A stretch of 64,000 nt of DNA from Oegoconia quadripuncta (GCA_949316235.1 OX438758.1:6977731-7041730), one strand, 5' to 3'. Counted from the stretch's first letter, positions 1 to 12,652 are shown. The notes: a model not told the origin generated them from the sequence alone. Translations and numbers: made by a program.

Positions 1-1495
1 AACTATCCAGTAAGAACCATAGCCGAATTCAGCCGAAATTTGTTGAACTTCCATACTAAAGGTGATTTCAATATTGTTTACTTTGTATGGATAATCGAAA
101 ATTTGTTTATGGAATATTCGACTATGGTTCCTTCGAGATAGTTGTTCATAATCAAGAGTGGCGTCACCAGTTAGTGGGAATTACACGAATGCAAATTCAT
201 AACCTTAAAAAAATTTATACGAAATCATCTTCTTTTGCAATGTACTCTAAGATTATTTTGCTTAATGATTTAGATACCATTTGACCACTTTAACTAACCA
301 CAGATAATATCAACTTAATGTACTGCACCAACATTTTGATTGTTCGCGTACCATATTTGCATAAGGAATTTTAGCAATATATATTGATAAGGTTAATTTA
401 TAATGATTATTATGATAAGTAACATTGTTGTTGTTGGCAGTATCAATCAATATTATCATTTGATAATATCTCAATTTAAATATGATCAAACGATACGTCA
501 TCAGTGCGAGTAAAAACATATTGTTACTCACTATTTAACTGAACCGCAAAAAGTTATTCTAGCCTAGACTAGAACGGAGACTGCAGATTTTTAGGGTTCG
601 ACACAAAAGGGCAAAATAAGACCATTTTTAAATATACTTGCTCTAGATGTAAAGGTGGGGTAACTTTTTTGTCACCGTAGTCGCGTAAGCCTAAAAAATA
701 GCGGAGGTTGTCTCTGTACTTTAGCGATAATAGGGATCCCGTTCACGAATATTAAGTTTTAAATTTGCCAGTTTTGTTAGAGCTACGTGTTTCCACCTAC
801 TGGCTAAGCGCTACTTTGTAAATTTGTACGCATTATTATCACAGCTAAAGTACCCTTCATTAGTTTACCGAGTTTAGGCATCACACTAATATAACTAATT
901 AATAAATCTAAACAAAATTATTCTAAATTGTTAAATTAGCAAATCAAGATTTCTTTCACACGTTATTAGCGTTCAAATTATTTTGTAGCAATACAATGCG
1001 CTCCATTTGTATTTAGATTAGCTTATACTTAATTAAAATTTATCTATATAGTTAGTAAACAGTTTACAGAAACTCCGTACAAAATGCAATAAACTAATTG
1101 CATAAATGACTTTATACTTTACTATGTACATTCATTCTGACTACGGAACCCTCCTGTATGTGGACCGACACGCACAAGTTAGTTTTAAATTTTTATTTAT
1201 ATTAATAGCAAATATATATCCAGGTTATAAACCAATGTTCCATCCAGTTTTACTGACATTTTGTCACCTCCCACTCTAACTTCAACAAAGAGCAGCTTGT
1301 GTACCGCGAGCGCCATAAAAGTTTAGAAACTAGCAAAATTATCACACTTTAGCGTGTGTTCTTAATTAGGCGTTGACATGGCGATGTTTGATGGGAATAC
1401 ACGCGTTTAGGCGCCTCAGTGAGTTTACGGTATTCTTGTCTTTGTTCACATAGCTTACTAAGTATTCTAACCTAGTATGATCTTAAGGAAATAGC
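1..1495. other. No gene recognised
   Basis: AT-rich sequence. Short open frames at 87-284 (+) and 310-531 (-) have no recognisable motifs. Confidence 0.5.
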
Positions 1496-1499
1496 ATAG

Positions 1500-1965
1500 A
1501 TCTTAAGGTGATTCTTCCCGTGGGTGTCGTAAAAGGCGACTTAGGGACTTCCCACCAAAAAACATCTACAACTGTACGTTTCAACGGCGATGGGCTCACC
1601 TGTCACGTGTGTATTTCTATATATTAACGACCGATTGGTGTAGTGGATAGTGACCATGTGAACATGTATTCCTGAGTCATTGATGTTTATATAAATATTT
1701 ATGTATGTTTATCCGTTATCTAGTATCCATAGTACAAGCTTTGCTTAGTTTGGGACTAGATGATTGGTGTAAGTGTCCGAAATATTTATTTATTTATATA
1801 ACAAAAGTTGTCTATATCAAAGTTGCTAATATTTCATAAGGTGAACCGTGGATGTTGTTTCAATCATTAAACTTTTAATGTTTGGAACACCCAAACACTA
1901 TTGTTTGGGATATCCCCCATTAGGGGATAAATCTCGTGACTTTATGTTACGTAGGTATACGTCAC
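1500..1965 (+). repeat. Interspersed repeat (CCGTGGGTGTCGTAAAAGGCGAC family), interrupted by a SINE
   Basis: The left part (1511-1625) has CCGTGGGTGTCGTAAAAGG, and the right part (1840-1965) has GTGAACCGTGGATGTTGTTTC. The copy at 28515-28740 has these two parts nearly joined, so 1626-1839 is an insertion. A further copy is at 41600-41770. Confidence 0.65.
1626..1815 (+). repeat. tRNA-headed SINE (family B)
   Basis: Begins CGACCGATTGGTGTAGTGGAT (A-box-like). It ends with a body TTTGGGACTAGATGATTGGTGTAAGTGTCCGAAATATTTATTTATTTAT. The same body is seen at 5700-5760, and in reverse with an intact B box at 8200-8420. Confidence 0.65.
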
Positions 1966-2066
1966 AGATGCAATTAAAAGTGGTGTCAATAGATAGCGCT
2001 GTTTAGAATTATTTATAAAATGAAAATTATAAGAAGCATTTCATAAAATGTCTCTTTCTCTTCTAT

Positions 2067-2330
2067 TTAAGAGCTATTGCTCTTGTCGGTGGAGTCCTTT
2101 CCACACTTCTCTACATTCCATCTTTTCTTTGACTTCCTGATACCTGTCGTATCGGCATTTACTTTTTCCTTTACTTGTACCATGTATGTTCTTTTAGACC
2201 TTCCTCTCTTCCTCTTCCCCTCCACGTTTCTTTCAATCATGATCTTGATAAAGTTGTCGTGTCGTATCAGATATACCCAATATTTATCCCCTTCTGTTTC
2301 CAATACAATATATTTAAAGAAATTCATTTA
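2067..2330 (-). pseudogene. LINE reverse transcriptase C-terminal fragment
   Basis: On the - strand it reads RHDNFIKIMIERNVEGK followed by RKRGRSKRTYMVQVKEKVN. This matches the RHD...VEGKR.RGRP..TY..Q pattern near the C-terminus of RTE-like LINE reverse transcriptases in insects. Only about 85 residues survive and no catalytic part is present. Confidence 0.55.
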
Positions 2331-2898
2331 GTGAGGTGCTCACGTTACAGTCAGTACATTCAATATTTTGATTTAAACAATATCAACTTTTGAGAAAGAT
2401 TTTGGGTAGTATTTTGTGCCTGATATGAAAGACGAAATGTCAAAAATAGTTTGATACGAGTGAATATCACAAGTATGTCGTTCATTAGTGACGATTTACT
2501 CGAATAATTAGGTACCTGCAAGGTTTCCATTTATTCAATAATTTATCATTACACATCAACAGCCTATTCCAGATAATTGCTGGACATGAGCATTTGCATC
2601 GCAATTGATGGGAATTTTTGTCCTAATCGCCACACAGAGCATTTCTCTGATAGCAATTAAAATGGGCGGGGTTTTGAAATATTGGAAAAAAATTGCATGT
2701 GTTGTAGGTATTTGCTAATTTTCGGCGGCCTTGTTAAACAGATTCGCAGAATAAGGAAAACAATCAAATATATACCCGGTTATGATAACTACTAGTTAAT
2801 GCGTAGTCCGAGGTGTTCATGTGTTTATGCATTTGTGAAATTTATTTAAATGACATTTATAAAAAAATATCACAGCAAAAAACCTAATAATATATGTG

Positions 2899-3014
<116 letters not shown>

Positions 3015-3024
3015 TTTCTGTATG

Positions 3025-3180
3025 TATGTTTGTTACATCTTCACGCCTATACGCTGGACGGATTTGGATGAAATTTTGTTGGACAGACAAGGACCTGGAT
3101 TAACATATAGGCTCTTTTTTTTGCTGAACCGATATTGATAAAATCTTTCACGCAGACGAAGTCGCGGGCGGAAAGCTAGT
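3025..3180 (+). repeat. Helitron-like tail repeat (family C)
   Basis: It has CTGGACGGATTTGGATGAAATTT and ends CACGCAGACGAAGTCGCGGGCGGAAAGCTAGT. The same ends occur at 32115-32337, 32771-32983 and 54722-54930. A CTAG|T terminus would fit a Helitron 3' end, but I see no clear hairpin. Confidence 0.5.
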
Positions 3181-3424
3181 GTCAATATGAACGTCCATCA
3201 CTATAAACTATATCACTATCTTATATTTCTCGGTTTGACAGGGCTTTTCCGATCCTTTTTAATCGACTTCAAAAACGGAATAGGTTTCAACGGATCTTTT
3301 ATTTATTTTTTTCATACAAAAATCGTGCTTATATTTGCTGTTAATACAATACCGGAATAAATAAACATACGAGGTCGACCTTGAAAATCTCAGCAGTAAT
3401 TATTGTGTGACAGTGATCTTAGTT

Positions 3425-4135
3425 TACCAACACGCTTATTAATGTCAGTTTACTTACACACTCAGTAATTTCATTTTAACTGCACGTTCAGTAATTTCAT
3501 TTCCCCGTTCAGTATTTTTAGGATATCTACACGCTCAGTAATTCCAGTTAATCTATTTATTTATTTTATTTAGCAAACTTCACAGCGTTACATGTTCATT
3601 ACAATAAAGAAACTAATTACAATCTACATAACCAAAAATGAAGCTTGACAAATTAAAAAAAAAACTAAAAATGTGGGAGAAGAAGAAAAGTAACAGATCG
3701 AAATATGATAGATAAAGAAATGACAGCTAATATAATGAATAGTGAATACGAGTGTTAGGTGTGTGTGTGTTTGTGTGAATATGTTTGTGTGTATATATCT
3801 GATGGATGATGAATGAGTTTAGTTGAGTGAAAGTAGTGCAGTGCCAAGTCGACCAGTTAAGTCTGAGAGGCGGTTTCAGACAGATGTTGAAGGATACACC
3901 GGATGAATCCAATACGACCAAGAAAGAAGATATCCGCCCCTCCCAATTTTGTATCAAATGTGTGCACCAGCCTCTGTACCACTGCGTTTTGGGCGTAGTT
4001 GGTATCTATACGCCAAATAAATTCAGTTAACCTATATGCTTAGTAAATTAAGATTACCTACACGCTCACTAATTTAATTTTACTTACACATTCAGTAATT
4101 TCAGTTTATCTACACACTCAGTAATTTTGGACAAA
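3425..4135 (+). repeat. About 32-bp minisatellite (CACGCTCAGTAATTTCAGTTTA) split by an insertion
   Basis: Imperfect units with ACACACTCAGTAATTTCA occur at 3431-3555 and again at 4023-4130. The 3556-4022 block between them lacks the unit and contains a GT-rich stretch and a short open frame (3827-4030) of no known family. Confidence 0.65.
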
Positions 4136-4330
4136 GAATATCATTGTCCGTTATATAAATTTAAATGTATCTGTAAATCTTTGTTGAAATAATTTGAATA
4201 CGGCGTAGACCTCAAGGAAGCTACAAAATATTTTTACTTGGCTTTGTGCGCAATAAGATCAAATTGGAAATAAAAATCTAGTCATATAGGCATATATTTC
4301 CCTTCCATCTAACGCCTTCGGATTTTAAAT

Positions 4331-4548
4331 AATGTCCGCCTGGCTAGCTACCACCATCTTATCTAAATTTGCCGCCAAGCAGCAATGTTAATAGCATTGT
4401 TGTGTTCCGGTTGTCAGAGATGAGATAGCCAGTCCCCCAAATGTGTTGGGGTTTCCGTGTCAGTACGCTTCCCCCTTCGACCTCATCTTCATTTAACATC
4501 AGATGCGATTGAGGTCAAATACGAACCCGTGGTGCGTAAAAAAAAAGA
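4331..4548 (+). repeat. SINE family A, 5'-truncated body
   Basis: Starts TGTCCGCCTGGCTAGCTACCACC and ends with AACCCGTGGTGCGTAAAAAAAAA. It lacks the tRNA-like head seen at 38760. Confidence 0.75.
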
Positions 4549-4549
4549 G

Positions 4550-5090
4550 CTCCGCGCCATCCAGGCTCAGTGTCCCGTCGTGCTGTGAACACACGTTTGT
4601 ATCGCCACGTTGAAGCCTCGTCTAGGCCTTCCGGAGCACTGCAACGGACGGACGAGTTTATACAAAAGGCACACCATTGTTACTAGTACAACACGGAATA
4701 TCGGCGGGACATTGAGCCCGAATGTCCCGGATCTCAGCAGGCACTGACCCGGCGAGGTGTGGATAAAGCGATGAAGATATTGTTGTCGCAAATAAGTCCT
4801 AAAAGGTTTTTCAAAGTACAAAAGGTATGCCTGGGCCGGTCAACGTAAACTGTAGGCCGATAGAACGGTTGATGACCGAATCCCAGGCCGAAGAAATCAT
4901 TGGACAACAAACGGCGCTCAGACAAAAGCGTTCTCCACCGAAAGTCAGATGTTTTACTGTAGTTCTAAAAGTAATCGCAACCAATAACCTACAGACCATT
5001 AAGTTGTAACTGGATATCATTACGTAAAATAACTTTTTCATATCGTTTTGGCGCTTCATAGCCACAGACAATCCCACCTCCACACTCCTC
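4550..5090. other. GC-richer non-coding stretch
   Basis: Several short frames on both strands and a small hairpin (GGGACATT...AATGTCCC, 4705-4727). No protein family recognised. Confidence 0.35.
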
Positions 5091-5295
5091 CCACTGTAAC
5101 TTCTATAAGCTAGGATCGACAGTGGTACTCGACACGGCGCCTACTGAAGGTAGACGGTGCCCTACGTGACTCTATTGCTACCTTGGACCCCAGACTAATT
5201 AAAGAAAGAAATAGGGTGTCTAAGTAAGAAAAAGGTTTCCCACTTCCCCCCTTGGCAAATGGGAGTGTAGCCAATGAAATGCAACATGGCACTAA
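5080..5295 (+). repeat. Interspersed repeat, second copy at 41795-41960
   Basis: Shared order of short blocks: GGTGCCCTA or CGTGCCCTA; TTGCTACCTTGG.CCCAGA.TAATTA; and CAAATG.GAGTGTA. At 41.6-41.96 kb it directly follows the CCGTGGGTGT repeat, so both may belong to one longer element. Confidence 0.55.
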
Positions 5296-8195
5296 GGCCA
5301 TCCCTATGGGGAAGGAGGGCGAGTGAAGCTCGGCCTCCTGCTTTCGTATACACCACGGACTGCGCCTAGATGCAGTGAGCGTGGCGGTAGCAGTTAAGGC
5401 TACCGCGAGTAATAGTGCCAGTAATACGAATGGCAAAAACGCTTGAAAGCTCGGAAGCCATAGCCACAGACAGTACATATAAACTCACAGACAAATACTT
5501 CCATCTTAAACTTAAGGTGTTTGTTTTCGAAAGCTGATGGTTGCAAAGTGGTTCTTAGCTATGTTAGGTAGAAATCGGCGAAGCCACTTCGATATATCTT
5601 CGATAGCTTTAATACAGTTGGTTTGTATATCTGTGATTGATACATTATTCGCAGACTCGCGGGGTATTTCTAATGTTTCAATGTATACTTATTACATGTG
5701 AGCTTTGCAGTTTGGGACTAGATAATTAGCTAAGCGTCCGAAATATTTATATATTTATAAATAGCTGTTTACTATATAGATGAGCATCCAACGTCGGAGA
5801 CCTCGTGAAAATATTGTTGAACCAGAGAGAACAACTTCAATTCGATTTCAACCCTAGTCCCACCTAATAAGGCCTCTAGTCATGCAGCTCCGGTACCTAT
5901 AGACATTTAGCTTCGTCTGGACATGCAAGGCGACGGTAGATACGGCAACGAATTATTAGATAGCCAATGACCCGACTGTGGTGATTTTCCAATATAACCG
6001 AGTAATTCGTTCGGATCGTATCAATTTCTTTGGCTTCCAGGAAATTGGCAGTTCGTTAGAGTATAATAGAGTTTAATTTCGCCAAAAGCAACGGAAGGCT
6101 CCGAGTCGTGTTTTTGTTTACCGTCCTCGATCCCGATCCGGATTTTGTTCGGCGTATCAAATTGAGGGCTTTGTTTACCTGAAACAGAGAGAAATACATT
6201 AATTAATACAGTGTACCATATACTTCTCCATAAGTATGTTGGTACTGTAAAAATATGCTAAACGAAAATCCAAATAACGTCCAACTAAATTTGATCCATT
6301 TACTCGGACGGAATCCAGGTTAAAAAATATTCACATTTCTCAATAATATTGTTCAAAATTAAACAAATAAGTTCATGACACATATTACAGTAGATAAAAA
6401 TATTTTCGAGTTTTAAAATTATGATGAAAAGGACTCAGTAGAAATGTTGATTTTCAGTCCCCCCCAGCTGAGTAGGTACTGCCACCTGCAGCTGCCAGCT
6501 GCCTATAGGCAGCCAAAAATAATAAAAAGATCAAAATTACATCATCAAAGACCAAATTCTCTTTCAGTGTAAGTTGTAATTTTCGATTACAATATACAAC
6601 TTAAAACACATCAAAAACATTTATAACAACAGCTTACACAGACACCATTTCAAAGATTCCTTTAAAACTCAATATTCAATAAGTATATCCAATGGTCCGG
6701 GCAATTGGAAATCAGAAATGGTTTTGTTGACCAAACACATTTGGGTCTATACCTTGGGTCCGATGGCCTCGGAAAACCAAACGATTTGTTCTCGACAGAG
6801 CTTATTCCGACTAGGTTTAGAAAACTATAGGTATTCCACTGAGGAAATCCAGTTTTTACGCTCCAATAACTCAATTTGAGTTGACTTGTAACTTAGTTAT
6901 TCATAAAAATGCTTTCGAAACTTTGAAACAAACATTTCTCAACTTCATATTTACCGAGAAATAAAAAATAATAACAACCTTACTTAAGCAGTTTTCAAGC
7001 AACGGTTTCTAAAGTATGAGGAAATTTAAAAAGAAAATTTTACGAGTATTTTTTTCAAGAACTTCGATATTGAATACGTAGTAAGGGATGGGATCCGTCC
7101 CATGCATAACAATGTGGTTTCGATGAAAAATCCGATCGACGTTTCATGGCCCGGGGACACGCGAATACGTTTTTGGAGGGAAAATTGAGATTACACCTTT
7201 GGGAATTGTGAACACAAACGCATAGAGCTTAATGACGGCGGTTTCCCTTGTAATCCATTGTTTTATGGTACCATTGTTTCGTTATTCAGGTGAAGGTGCG
7301 TCTGATAAGAGTATATTGACTATTGTTTTGTGTGATTTTGCTAGATTTTTTTGGGAGGTATAAGGATACTATATAGGACGTGGTCATTACTCCACCGACA
7401 AGAGCTCTTAAATTGAAGAAGAAGAAGTATAATTACTCACAGAAAAGAAGGTCATTAAGTATTTCCCTACAAAATACTCGGGGTTCCTATTTAAATTACT
7501 TTTCCTTCCGTTTTTGAATATGCTTTTGCGTATTGTTGGTATTCTGCGCCCAAGATGGGAAAAAATAAGAAGTGTTGGTTTTGTGCACATTTCTCGACGA
7601 AAAAAAAAGCAGGAGCTTTTGGCTAGAATATTATAGTGTAAACAGCCTAGTTTTATTTTACATACCGAAAACTTTTGGTGTAAAAAAAATCACTCTGAAA
7701 GTGTTAGTTAACAATTTGTTTGGCACCAAATTTGCCTAGTGTTTTTTCTATGTTCCAAAGTAATCTTTTTTACATTGTAGACACTCTCACCTACTAAAAA
7801 TGTCAACACTATTAACAAAGAACGATACAGACCTAATGACATACGACTGTTGAAACAAAAATTTATTGAAAATTACACAAATAATGCCTAAAAATAATAA
7901 TTAAAGTCACGTATCTCAAAAAGTATCGTTTTATCACCAGTCAAGCTTTTTATTAATCGTATGTCAAGACACTCCCAAAGATAAGGTCGATACTATCGCC
8001 TTCAAGTATAGGTGTCACGACCCTGGAGATAGAACTCAGGAGTAGTATTTATAAGCCAGTAATTTCACTAGTTGACACCGGAACGGAAAGGAATACAGAA
8101 CATGTGCTTGGTTGTAGAAACAGACAAGAATATGGCACTCGTATAGGCCTCTCCTGCCAAAGAAAGAAATAATAAATATCTATTGCACATACACA
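5296..8195. other. No gene recognised; one SINE B fragment at about 5683-5765
   Basis: The fragment has TTTGGGACTAGATAATTAGC and GTCCGAAATATTTAT. The rest is AT-rich, with only short unrecognised frames (5110-5478 on -, 6662-6874 on -). Confidence 0.45.
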
Positions 8196-8199
8196 CAGC

Positions 8200-8425
8200 G
8201 CCTTCTAGTTCCACACTAAGCAACTGGGCTTGTATTATAGATACCAGATGGTTGATAAACTACACAAATATTATTTTTTGGAAATAAATACATATAAATG
8301 AAAAACATCCATAACTCGGGAACACATATCTGTATTCAACATATGCCCCTAGCGGGAATCGAACCCGCGACCTTTTGGTATAGCAGCAGAATTTCTAACC
8401 ACTACACCAAACAGGTCGTCAAAGA
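8200..8425 (-). repeat. tRNA-headed SINE (family B), full head
   Basis: On the - strand it reads CCTGTTTGGTGTAGTGGTTAG (A box) and GGTCGCGGGTTCGATTCCCGC (B box, 8350-8372), then the body to GCCCAGTTGCTTAGTGTGG. The anticodon region does not form a convincing tRNA, and the downstream SINE body shows it is a retroposon. Confidence 0.65.
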
Positions 8426-8604
8426 AATAAAAATATATATTTGCTAGATTTTGGGGACAGATAAAGGTCTTATTTTGTAGGTAGGTCCAACAAAGTCGGC
8501 CTTTTAGGGCGTACAAATATTTAAGACATAAAAAATGGAAATAAAATTTCATGCAACGGTTATTTCGGCCACGATAAACAAAGGGATAGAGACAAGGTTA
8601 TAAG

Positions 8605-9070
8605 TTGGTTTATCCGCCTGGCTAGCTACCACATCTTATCTAAGTCTACCGCCAAACAGCAATGTTAATAACATTGTGTTCCGGTTGTCAGAGATGAGAT
8701 AGCTAGTCGCCCAAATAAGATGGGGTTTCCGGGTTCCACGCTTCCACCTTAGACCTCATCTTCACTAAAACTGTAATAAATTGTTAAGACGTTATTCCTC
8801 TAAATTGTGAATTAATTAACTAGAAAATTAATTTAATCTATTTTTTATTAATTTAAGCTATTTGTGTAAATTGATTTGTATTTTTATTGTTTAGTGAAGG
8901 ACAGGGTAATTATAATTTTGCATGCTATTGTATATGGCTGATTTAGATGATACAATTTATACTATTTTACCAACTAATTTACTTACCCTAATTATTGCAA
9001 ATAAATGTATTCTATTCTATTCATGAGATACGATTGAAGACAAGTGCTAACCCGTTGTTAAAAAAAAGTA
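8605..9070 (+). repeat. SINE family A interrupted by a LINE 3' end
   Basis: SINE body at 8611-8767 (CCGCCTGGCTAGCTACCAC to CTCATCTTCACT) resumes at about 9023 (CATGAGATACGATTGAAGAC to CCCGTTGTTAAAAAAAAG). The 255-bp insert ends AATAAATGTATTCTATTCTATTC, a tail typical of insect LINEs. Confidence 0.65.
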
Positions 9071-10149
9071 GATATATATAATCAAAATTCCGGAGTGTCC
9101 GTTTCATACTCGCTCCAACTCTATCATCGTTACGAGCCCACTGATTTGGCGTTTCGCGAGCGAGCTGAATACAAAATGCACCTTTGTTTATCCATTGGAA
9201 AATCGCCCGGTCAAACACCTACTCACTTTGATTTGCTTTTAATGATAATCTACATGTGTGGCGTTACGTGCGCGTGAGTACCAATTACAGAGCTCATTAG
9301 AGGAGATTATTACGTATTGAATTGATGTCGTCCGTACTGCAGGGAACATCGATCATGCAAGTCTGTGAGACTTGCAAACGCCTACGTCCACTTCGAATAA
9401 TCGGCTTTAAAAATGGAGTAGTAAGGTGTAAAATAAAATTTTCATAGAGCGAGATCGATTTCCCTTATATATCGATCCATTCACAGTATTAATCGATTTG
9501 AGAACAATAAAAACAAGCCTTTATAAAACAGAATTTGACGACAATAGCGTTGCAGGTACGCTAGCGTTAAAAAACTCAGTTGACATTAGTTTGAAAGTCG
9601 TCAGTCAGTTAGCTCGCACGGTAAACAATCGTGCGGCCCCGCAATTGTTATCTGGAAACGAAACAAATAGGCAAACATTCGCGTTCTAGGGAGCAATGCA
9701 CTCAGTCAATGCAACCACGTCGGCACCGGCCTCAGCACGCGTCATCCGATCATACCCAACTAGCACACTAGCGTTAAAACAACCTGTATATCATTCGTAT
9801 ATCGGTTCCATTCGAGTATCAAAGTGTTAAGAATACCTGTAGCAGGGGAGTTATAGACTGCTCTAACTCACTTATAACCACGAAAGAGGCCCAAGATTTT
9901 ACAGGTAAAGGTTTTAGAATGCCTGTAGAGCAGTGGTATAAAGGTGTCAAAGTACCTGCACAAGAGTGTTTATTCATCTTCAGCTACAACTTCAACCGTC
10001 ATTGCTATGGTTAAAGATGGATTAGTTGACACTTTGACGTGTATTATTTATCTAAAACAGTTTCAACTGAGCATCTCACCGGTTTCTGAGTACATTATTA
10101 ACCAACTGTACAATATTTGCGTTTTATAATCCTATTGAGATAATAAAAG

Positions 10150-11330
10150 TATGTGACAATCAGCACAGCTTACCGAATGGCAATTAAGACAGAAGGAATA
10201 TACGTAGGTAGTAATTATAATAAAGTCTACAGTGGTTGATTGTGAAGTGAAAACAACTTGCGCTTGTGATTTTACGGTAAGTGTATACCATGTTTCCCAT
10301 CTCAGTTTTAACGCGCTCAGGATTTATTAAAGATTTCTAACAAAACTTATGAAAAATAAAATAGACATCTCAAATTTGTATCATTTTTTTGCCTTGCTGC
10401 CTGACCAGTAGCTTCCTAAATTAAGTGGCATCAATGGAATGACAAGAGTAACATAAATAATGAAGTATTTTGTTGTCAAATATTGAATAACCCAGTCAAT
10501 TTATAGGTTAGGTCACCAAAACAATGGCGAACTTACATTGTAACTTATGTCTTCAGTTAAGTCACCTATTACACTTTTTGAAATACAACATCTTTAGTCA
10601 AGAATATTGTGCAGTCTTTAGAACACTTAGCGGTGCAATAATACATTTAAATAATTACACTTACTATAGCTAAGACAATACAACCGGCTAAGCTGACCGT
10701 TTTAGGGATCTTCAACGAAATAATTAAAACAGAACCCTGCAAGAATTGGAGATTTTCCGAGAGCAGATTAAAAAGAAAAATTAGTTATAAGAATTGTAAT
10801 AGATAGCGTTGATTCGAAATCGTTAATTTTTCTTTCTTCACAGAAACTATAGGTAATAAAAATTCGGTTACCAAAATTCAATATTTGAGAATTCTGTCTA
10901 AACAGCGCCATCTAGTGAGTCACGTCTACTACACTATGTTTTACTTTTTAATAGCTGTCTGAAATTTCAAATAATAGCGATCATACGTTACACTAGCGCC
11001 TCCATTGCAAAACAAAGAATTTACCGCGTTAAAAAATTTAAAATATTGTCAGCCTACAACTCTATGTACCAATTTATAAGTGTATTTTTTATGTTAAGTT
11101 AATAGGTAGTAATCTGTTCTTCTAAAAACTGTTACTTTTTCGGCAAGGTGTCCACTTTAAACAGTTTCGCGGAAACAATTTAATATCAGTCACTCAGTCT
11201 TTCACAGTCACCAGGCGGAGACGGACATCGATGCGTCAGCGTTCCGTGCATTGTCACCTCACTTTGATACCCGAATACAAGGTCACAAGGTCACAAGGCT
11301 TACAGGTCAGTCATTAACTATTATTATATT
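10150..11330. other. Non-coding part of the candidate transposon, left side
   Basis: I see no reading frame of interest. A motif AGCGCCATCTAGTG at 10907-10920 is often seen in lepidopteran repeats. Confidence 0.4.
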
Positions 11331-11335
11331 AATTT

Positions 11336-12310
11336 AGGTAGGTATAAGTACCTGGGTATATGTATGGGTACCGTATGTTTCTACGTGGGTATAGATACCT
11401 ACTACTACGGAAGAGTAGTACACTCGGTAATGACTCGGCGTTGCCGCAGTGTCGGCAAATTCTGTTGATCCTTTTGTTCAGAGGTCTTGCCGCACACGCG
11501 ATGCTTTCACAGCTAAAGACGACAAGCCAAGCGCTGGGACACTGTCATATTCATTTGGTTCGCAAGCTTTTAGAATTGATTAGAGTAGGTACCTACATAG
11601 GTATCTACGTACTGAAACTATAAAACTACGCCAATGCATGATTACCTAGGTTTTTACCTGCCTCGGACACGGACGCAGCACGTAAGGTACCTAGGAAAGG
11701 AAGGATTACCTACTTCCGAGCTGCTCGACCGACGGTAAAGCGTAGGTACTTACCTAAAGTAGGACGTTCAATGCTGATAAGCCTCCCGAACAGATCGCCA
11801 TCTTGGTGTTGATGTCCCCGTTGTTTTCTCGCGCGCTACGGCCCAGGCCCTTGACTATGATCCAGGATTTTTAAGCAGATCAGATTAATTACAGCGGAGC
11901 GACTGCCATCTGACCTCCGTGACCCTGCTACCAGGGAAATGATCGTCGCACCATATAGGTATTAGCCAGGTACCTATCTACATGTTTGCATCACAATATT
12001 CACAATCATGTTAAAGTGTCGGTCATTGGCTCCTCATATCATCTTGGCGATATAGGTACCTAACTTATCATACCAAAATCAGTTACATCGCGAAGATGTG
12101 AATCCAAATATGTAGGTAGATTTACGTACTTATGTAGGTATTGGTCAGTGATTGACCTTTCACCTCTGTCGACCATTTGCTGACGATTACGTACTGTGCT
12201 GGAATAGGTACTTACCTTCGCGAGTTGGTAGGTAGTGGGCGCACGTGTGCAGCCGGCCGGCCTGCACGCTTTTCATTGCGTTCTTTACTTTGAGTAGGTA
12301 CCTACTTTAC
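11336..12310. repeat. Cluster of TAGGTACCTA-type palindromic motifs
   Basis: Variants of GTAGGTACC or GGTACCTAC occur about a dozen times in 1 kb, for example near 11587, 11690, 11743, 11971, 12053, 12206 and 12295. The motif is self-complementary and is common as a dispersed microsatellite in Lepidoptera. Short open frames here are composition artefacts. Confidence 0.6.
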
Positions 12311-12327
12311 TTAAATAAGAATTTTGG

Positions 12328-12490
12328 GTGTAGAGGGGTAAGTGTAGGGTAAGTGTAGGGTGGGTGTAGGGTAGGTGTAGGGTAGATGTAGGGTAGATGT
12401 ATGGTAGGTGTAGGGTAGGTGTAGGGTAAGTGTAGGGTGGGTGTAGGGTAGGTGTAGGGCAGATGTATGGTAGGTGTAGAGTAAGTATAG
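12328..12490 (+). repeat. Minisatellite, 11-bp unit, about 14 copies
   Basis: Near-perfect units of GTGTAGGGTAG with point variants (ATGTAGGGTAG, GTGTAGGGTGG, ATGTATGGTAG). Because 11 is not a multiple of 3, all three - strand frames stay open as LPYTYPTPTLH-like repeats; these are not genes. It lies just upstream of the DUF4806 gene. Confidence 0.9.
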
Positions 12491-12652
12491 GACACAACAC
12501 GAACGAAGTCGTGCCGAGCCAGCTAGTAAAATATAAAAAAAAATAGATGAGGCTCGTTTTGTGTATGTTTTCCGTTGTCTATCTAAATACAAGTTTTGCT
12601 TATTTCGAAGCTAAATATAGGTGTACTAAGGTGTTATTATTACTGTTTCAGT

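Noticed and set aside
8345..8420. A tRNA gene on the - strand
   Set aside because: The A and B boxes are present, but the sequence runs into a SINE body also seen at 1626 and 5700, so it is a retroposon head.
12330..12490. A CRISPR-like array or telomeric repeat
   Set aside because: The unit is only 11 bp with no spacers, and it is not the insect telomere unit TTAGG.
12285..12592. Three overlapping - strand frames rich in Tyr, Thr, Pro and Leu
   Set aside because: They come from the 11-bp minisatellite, which keeps all frames open. No start context or splice support.
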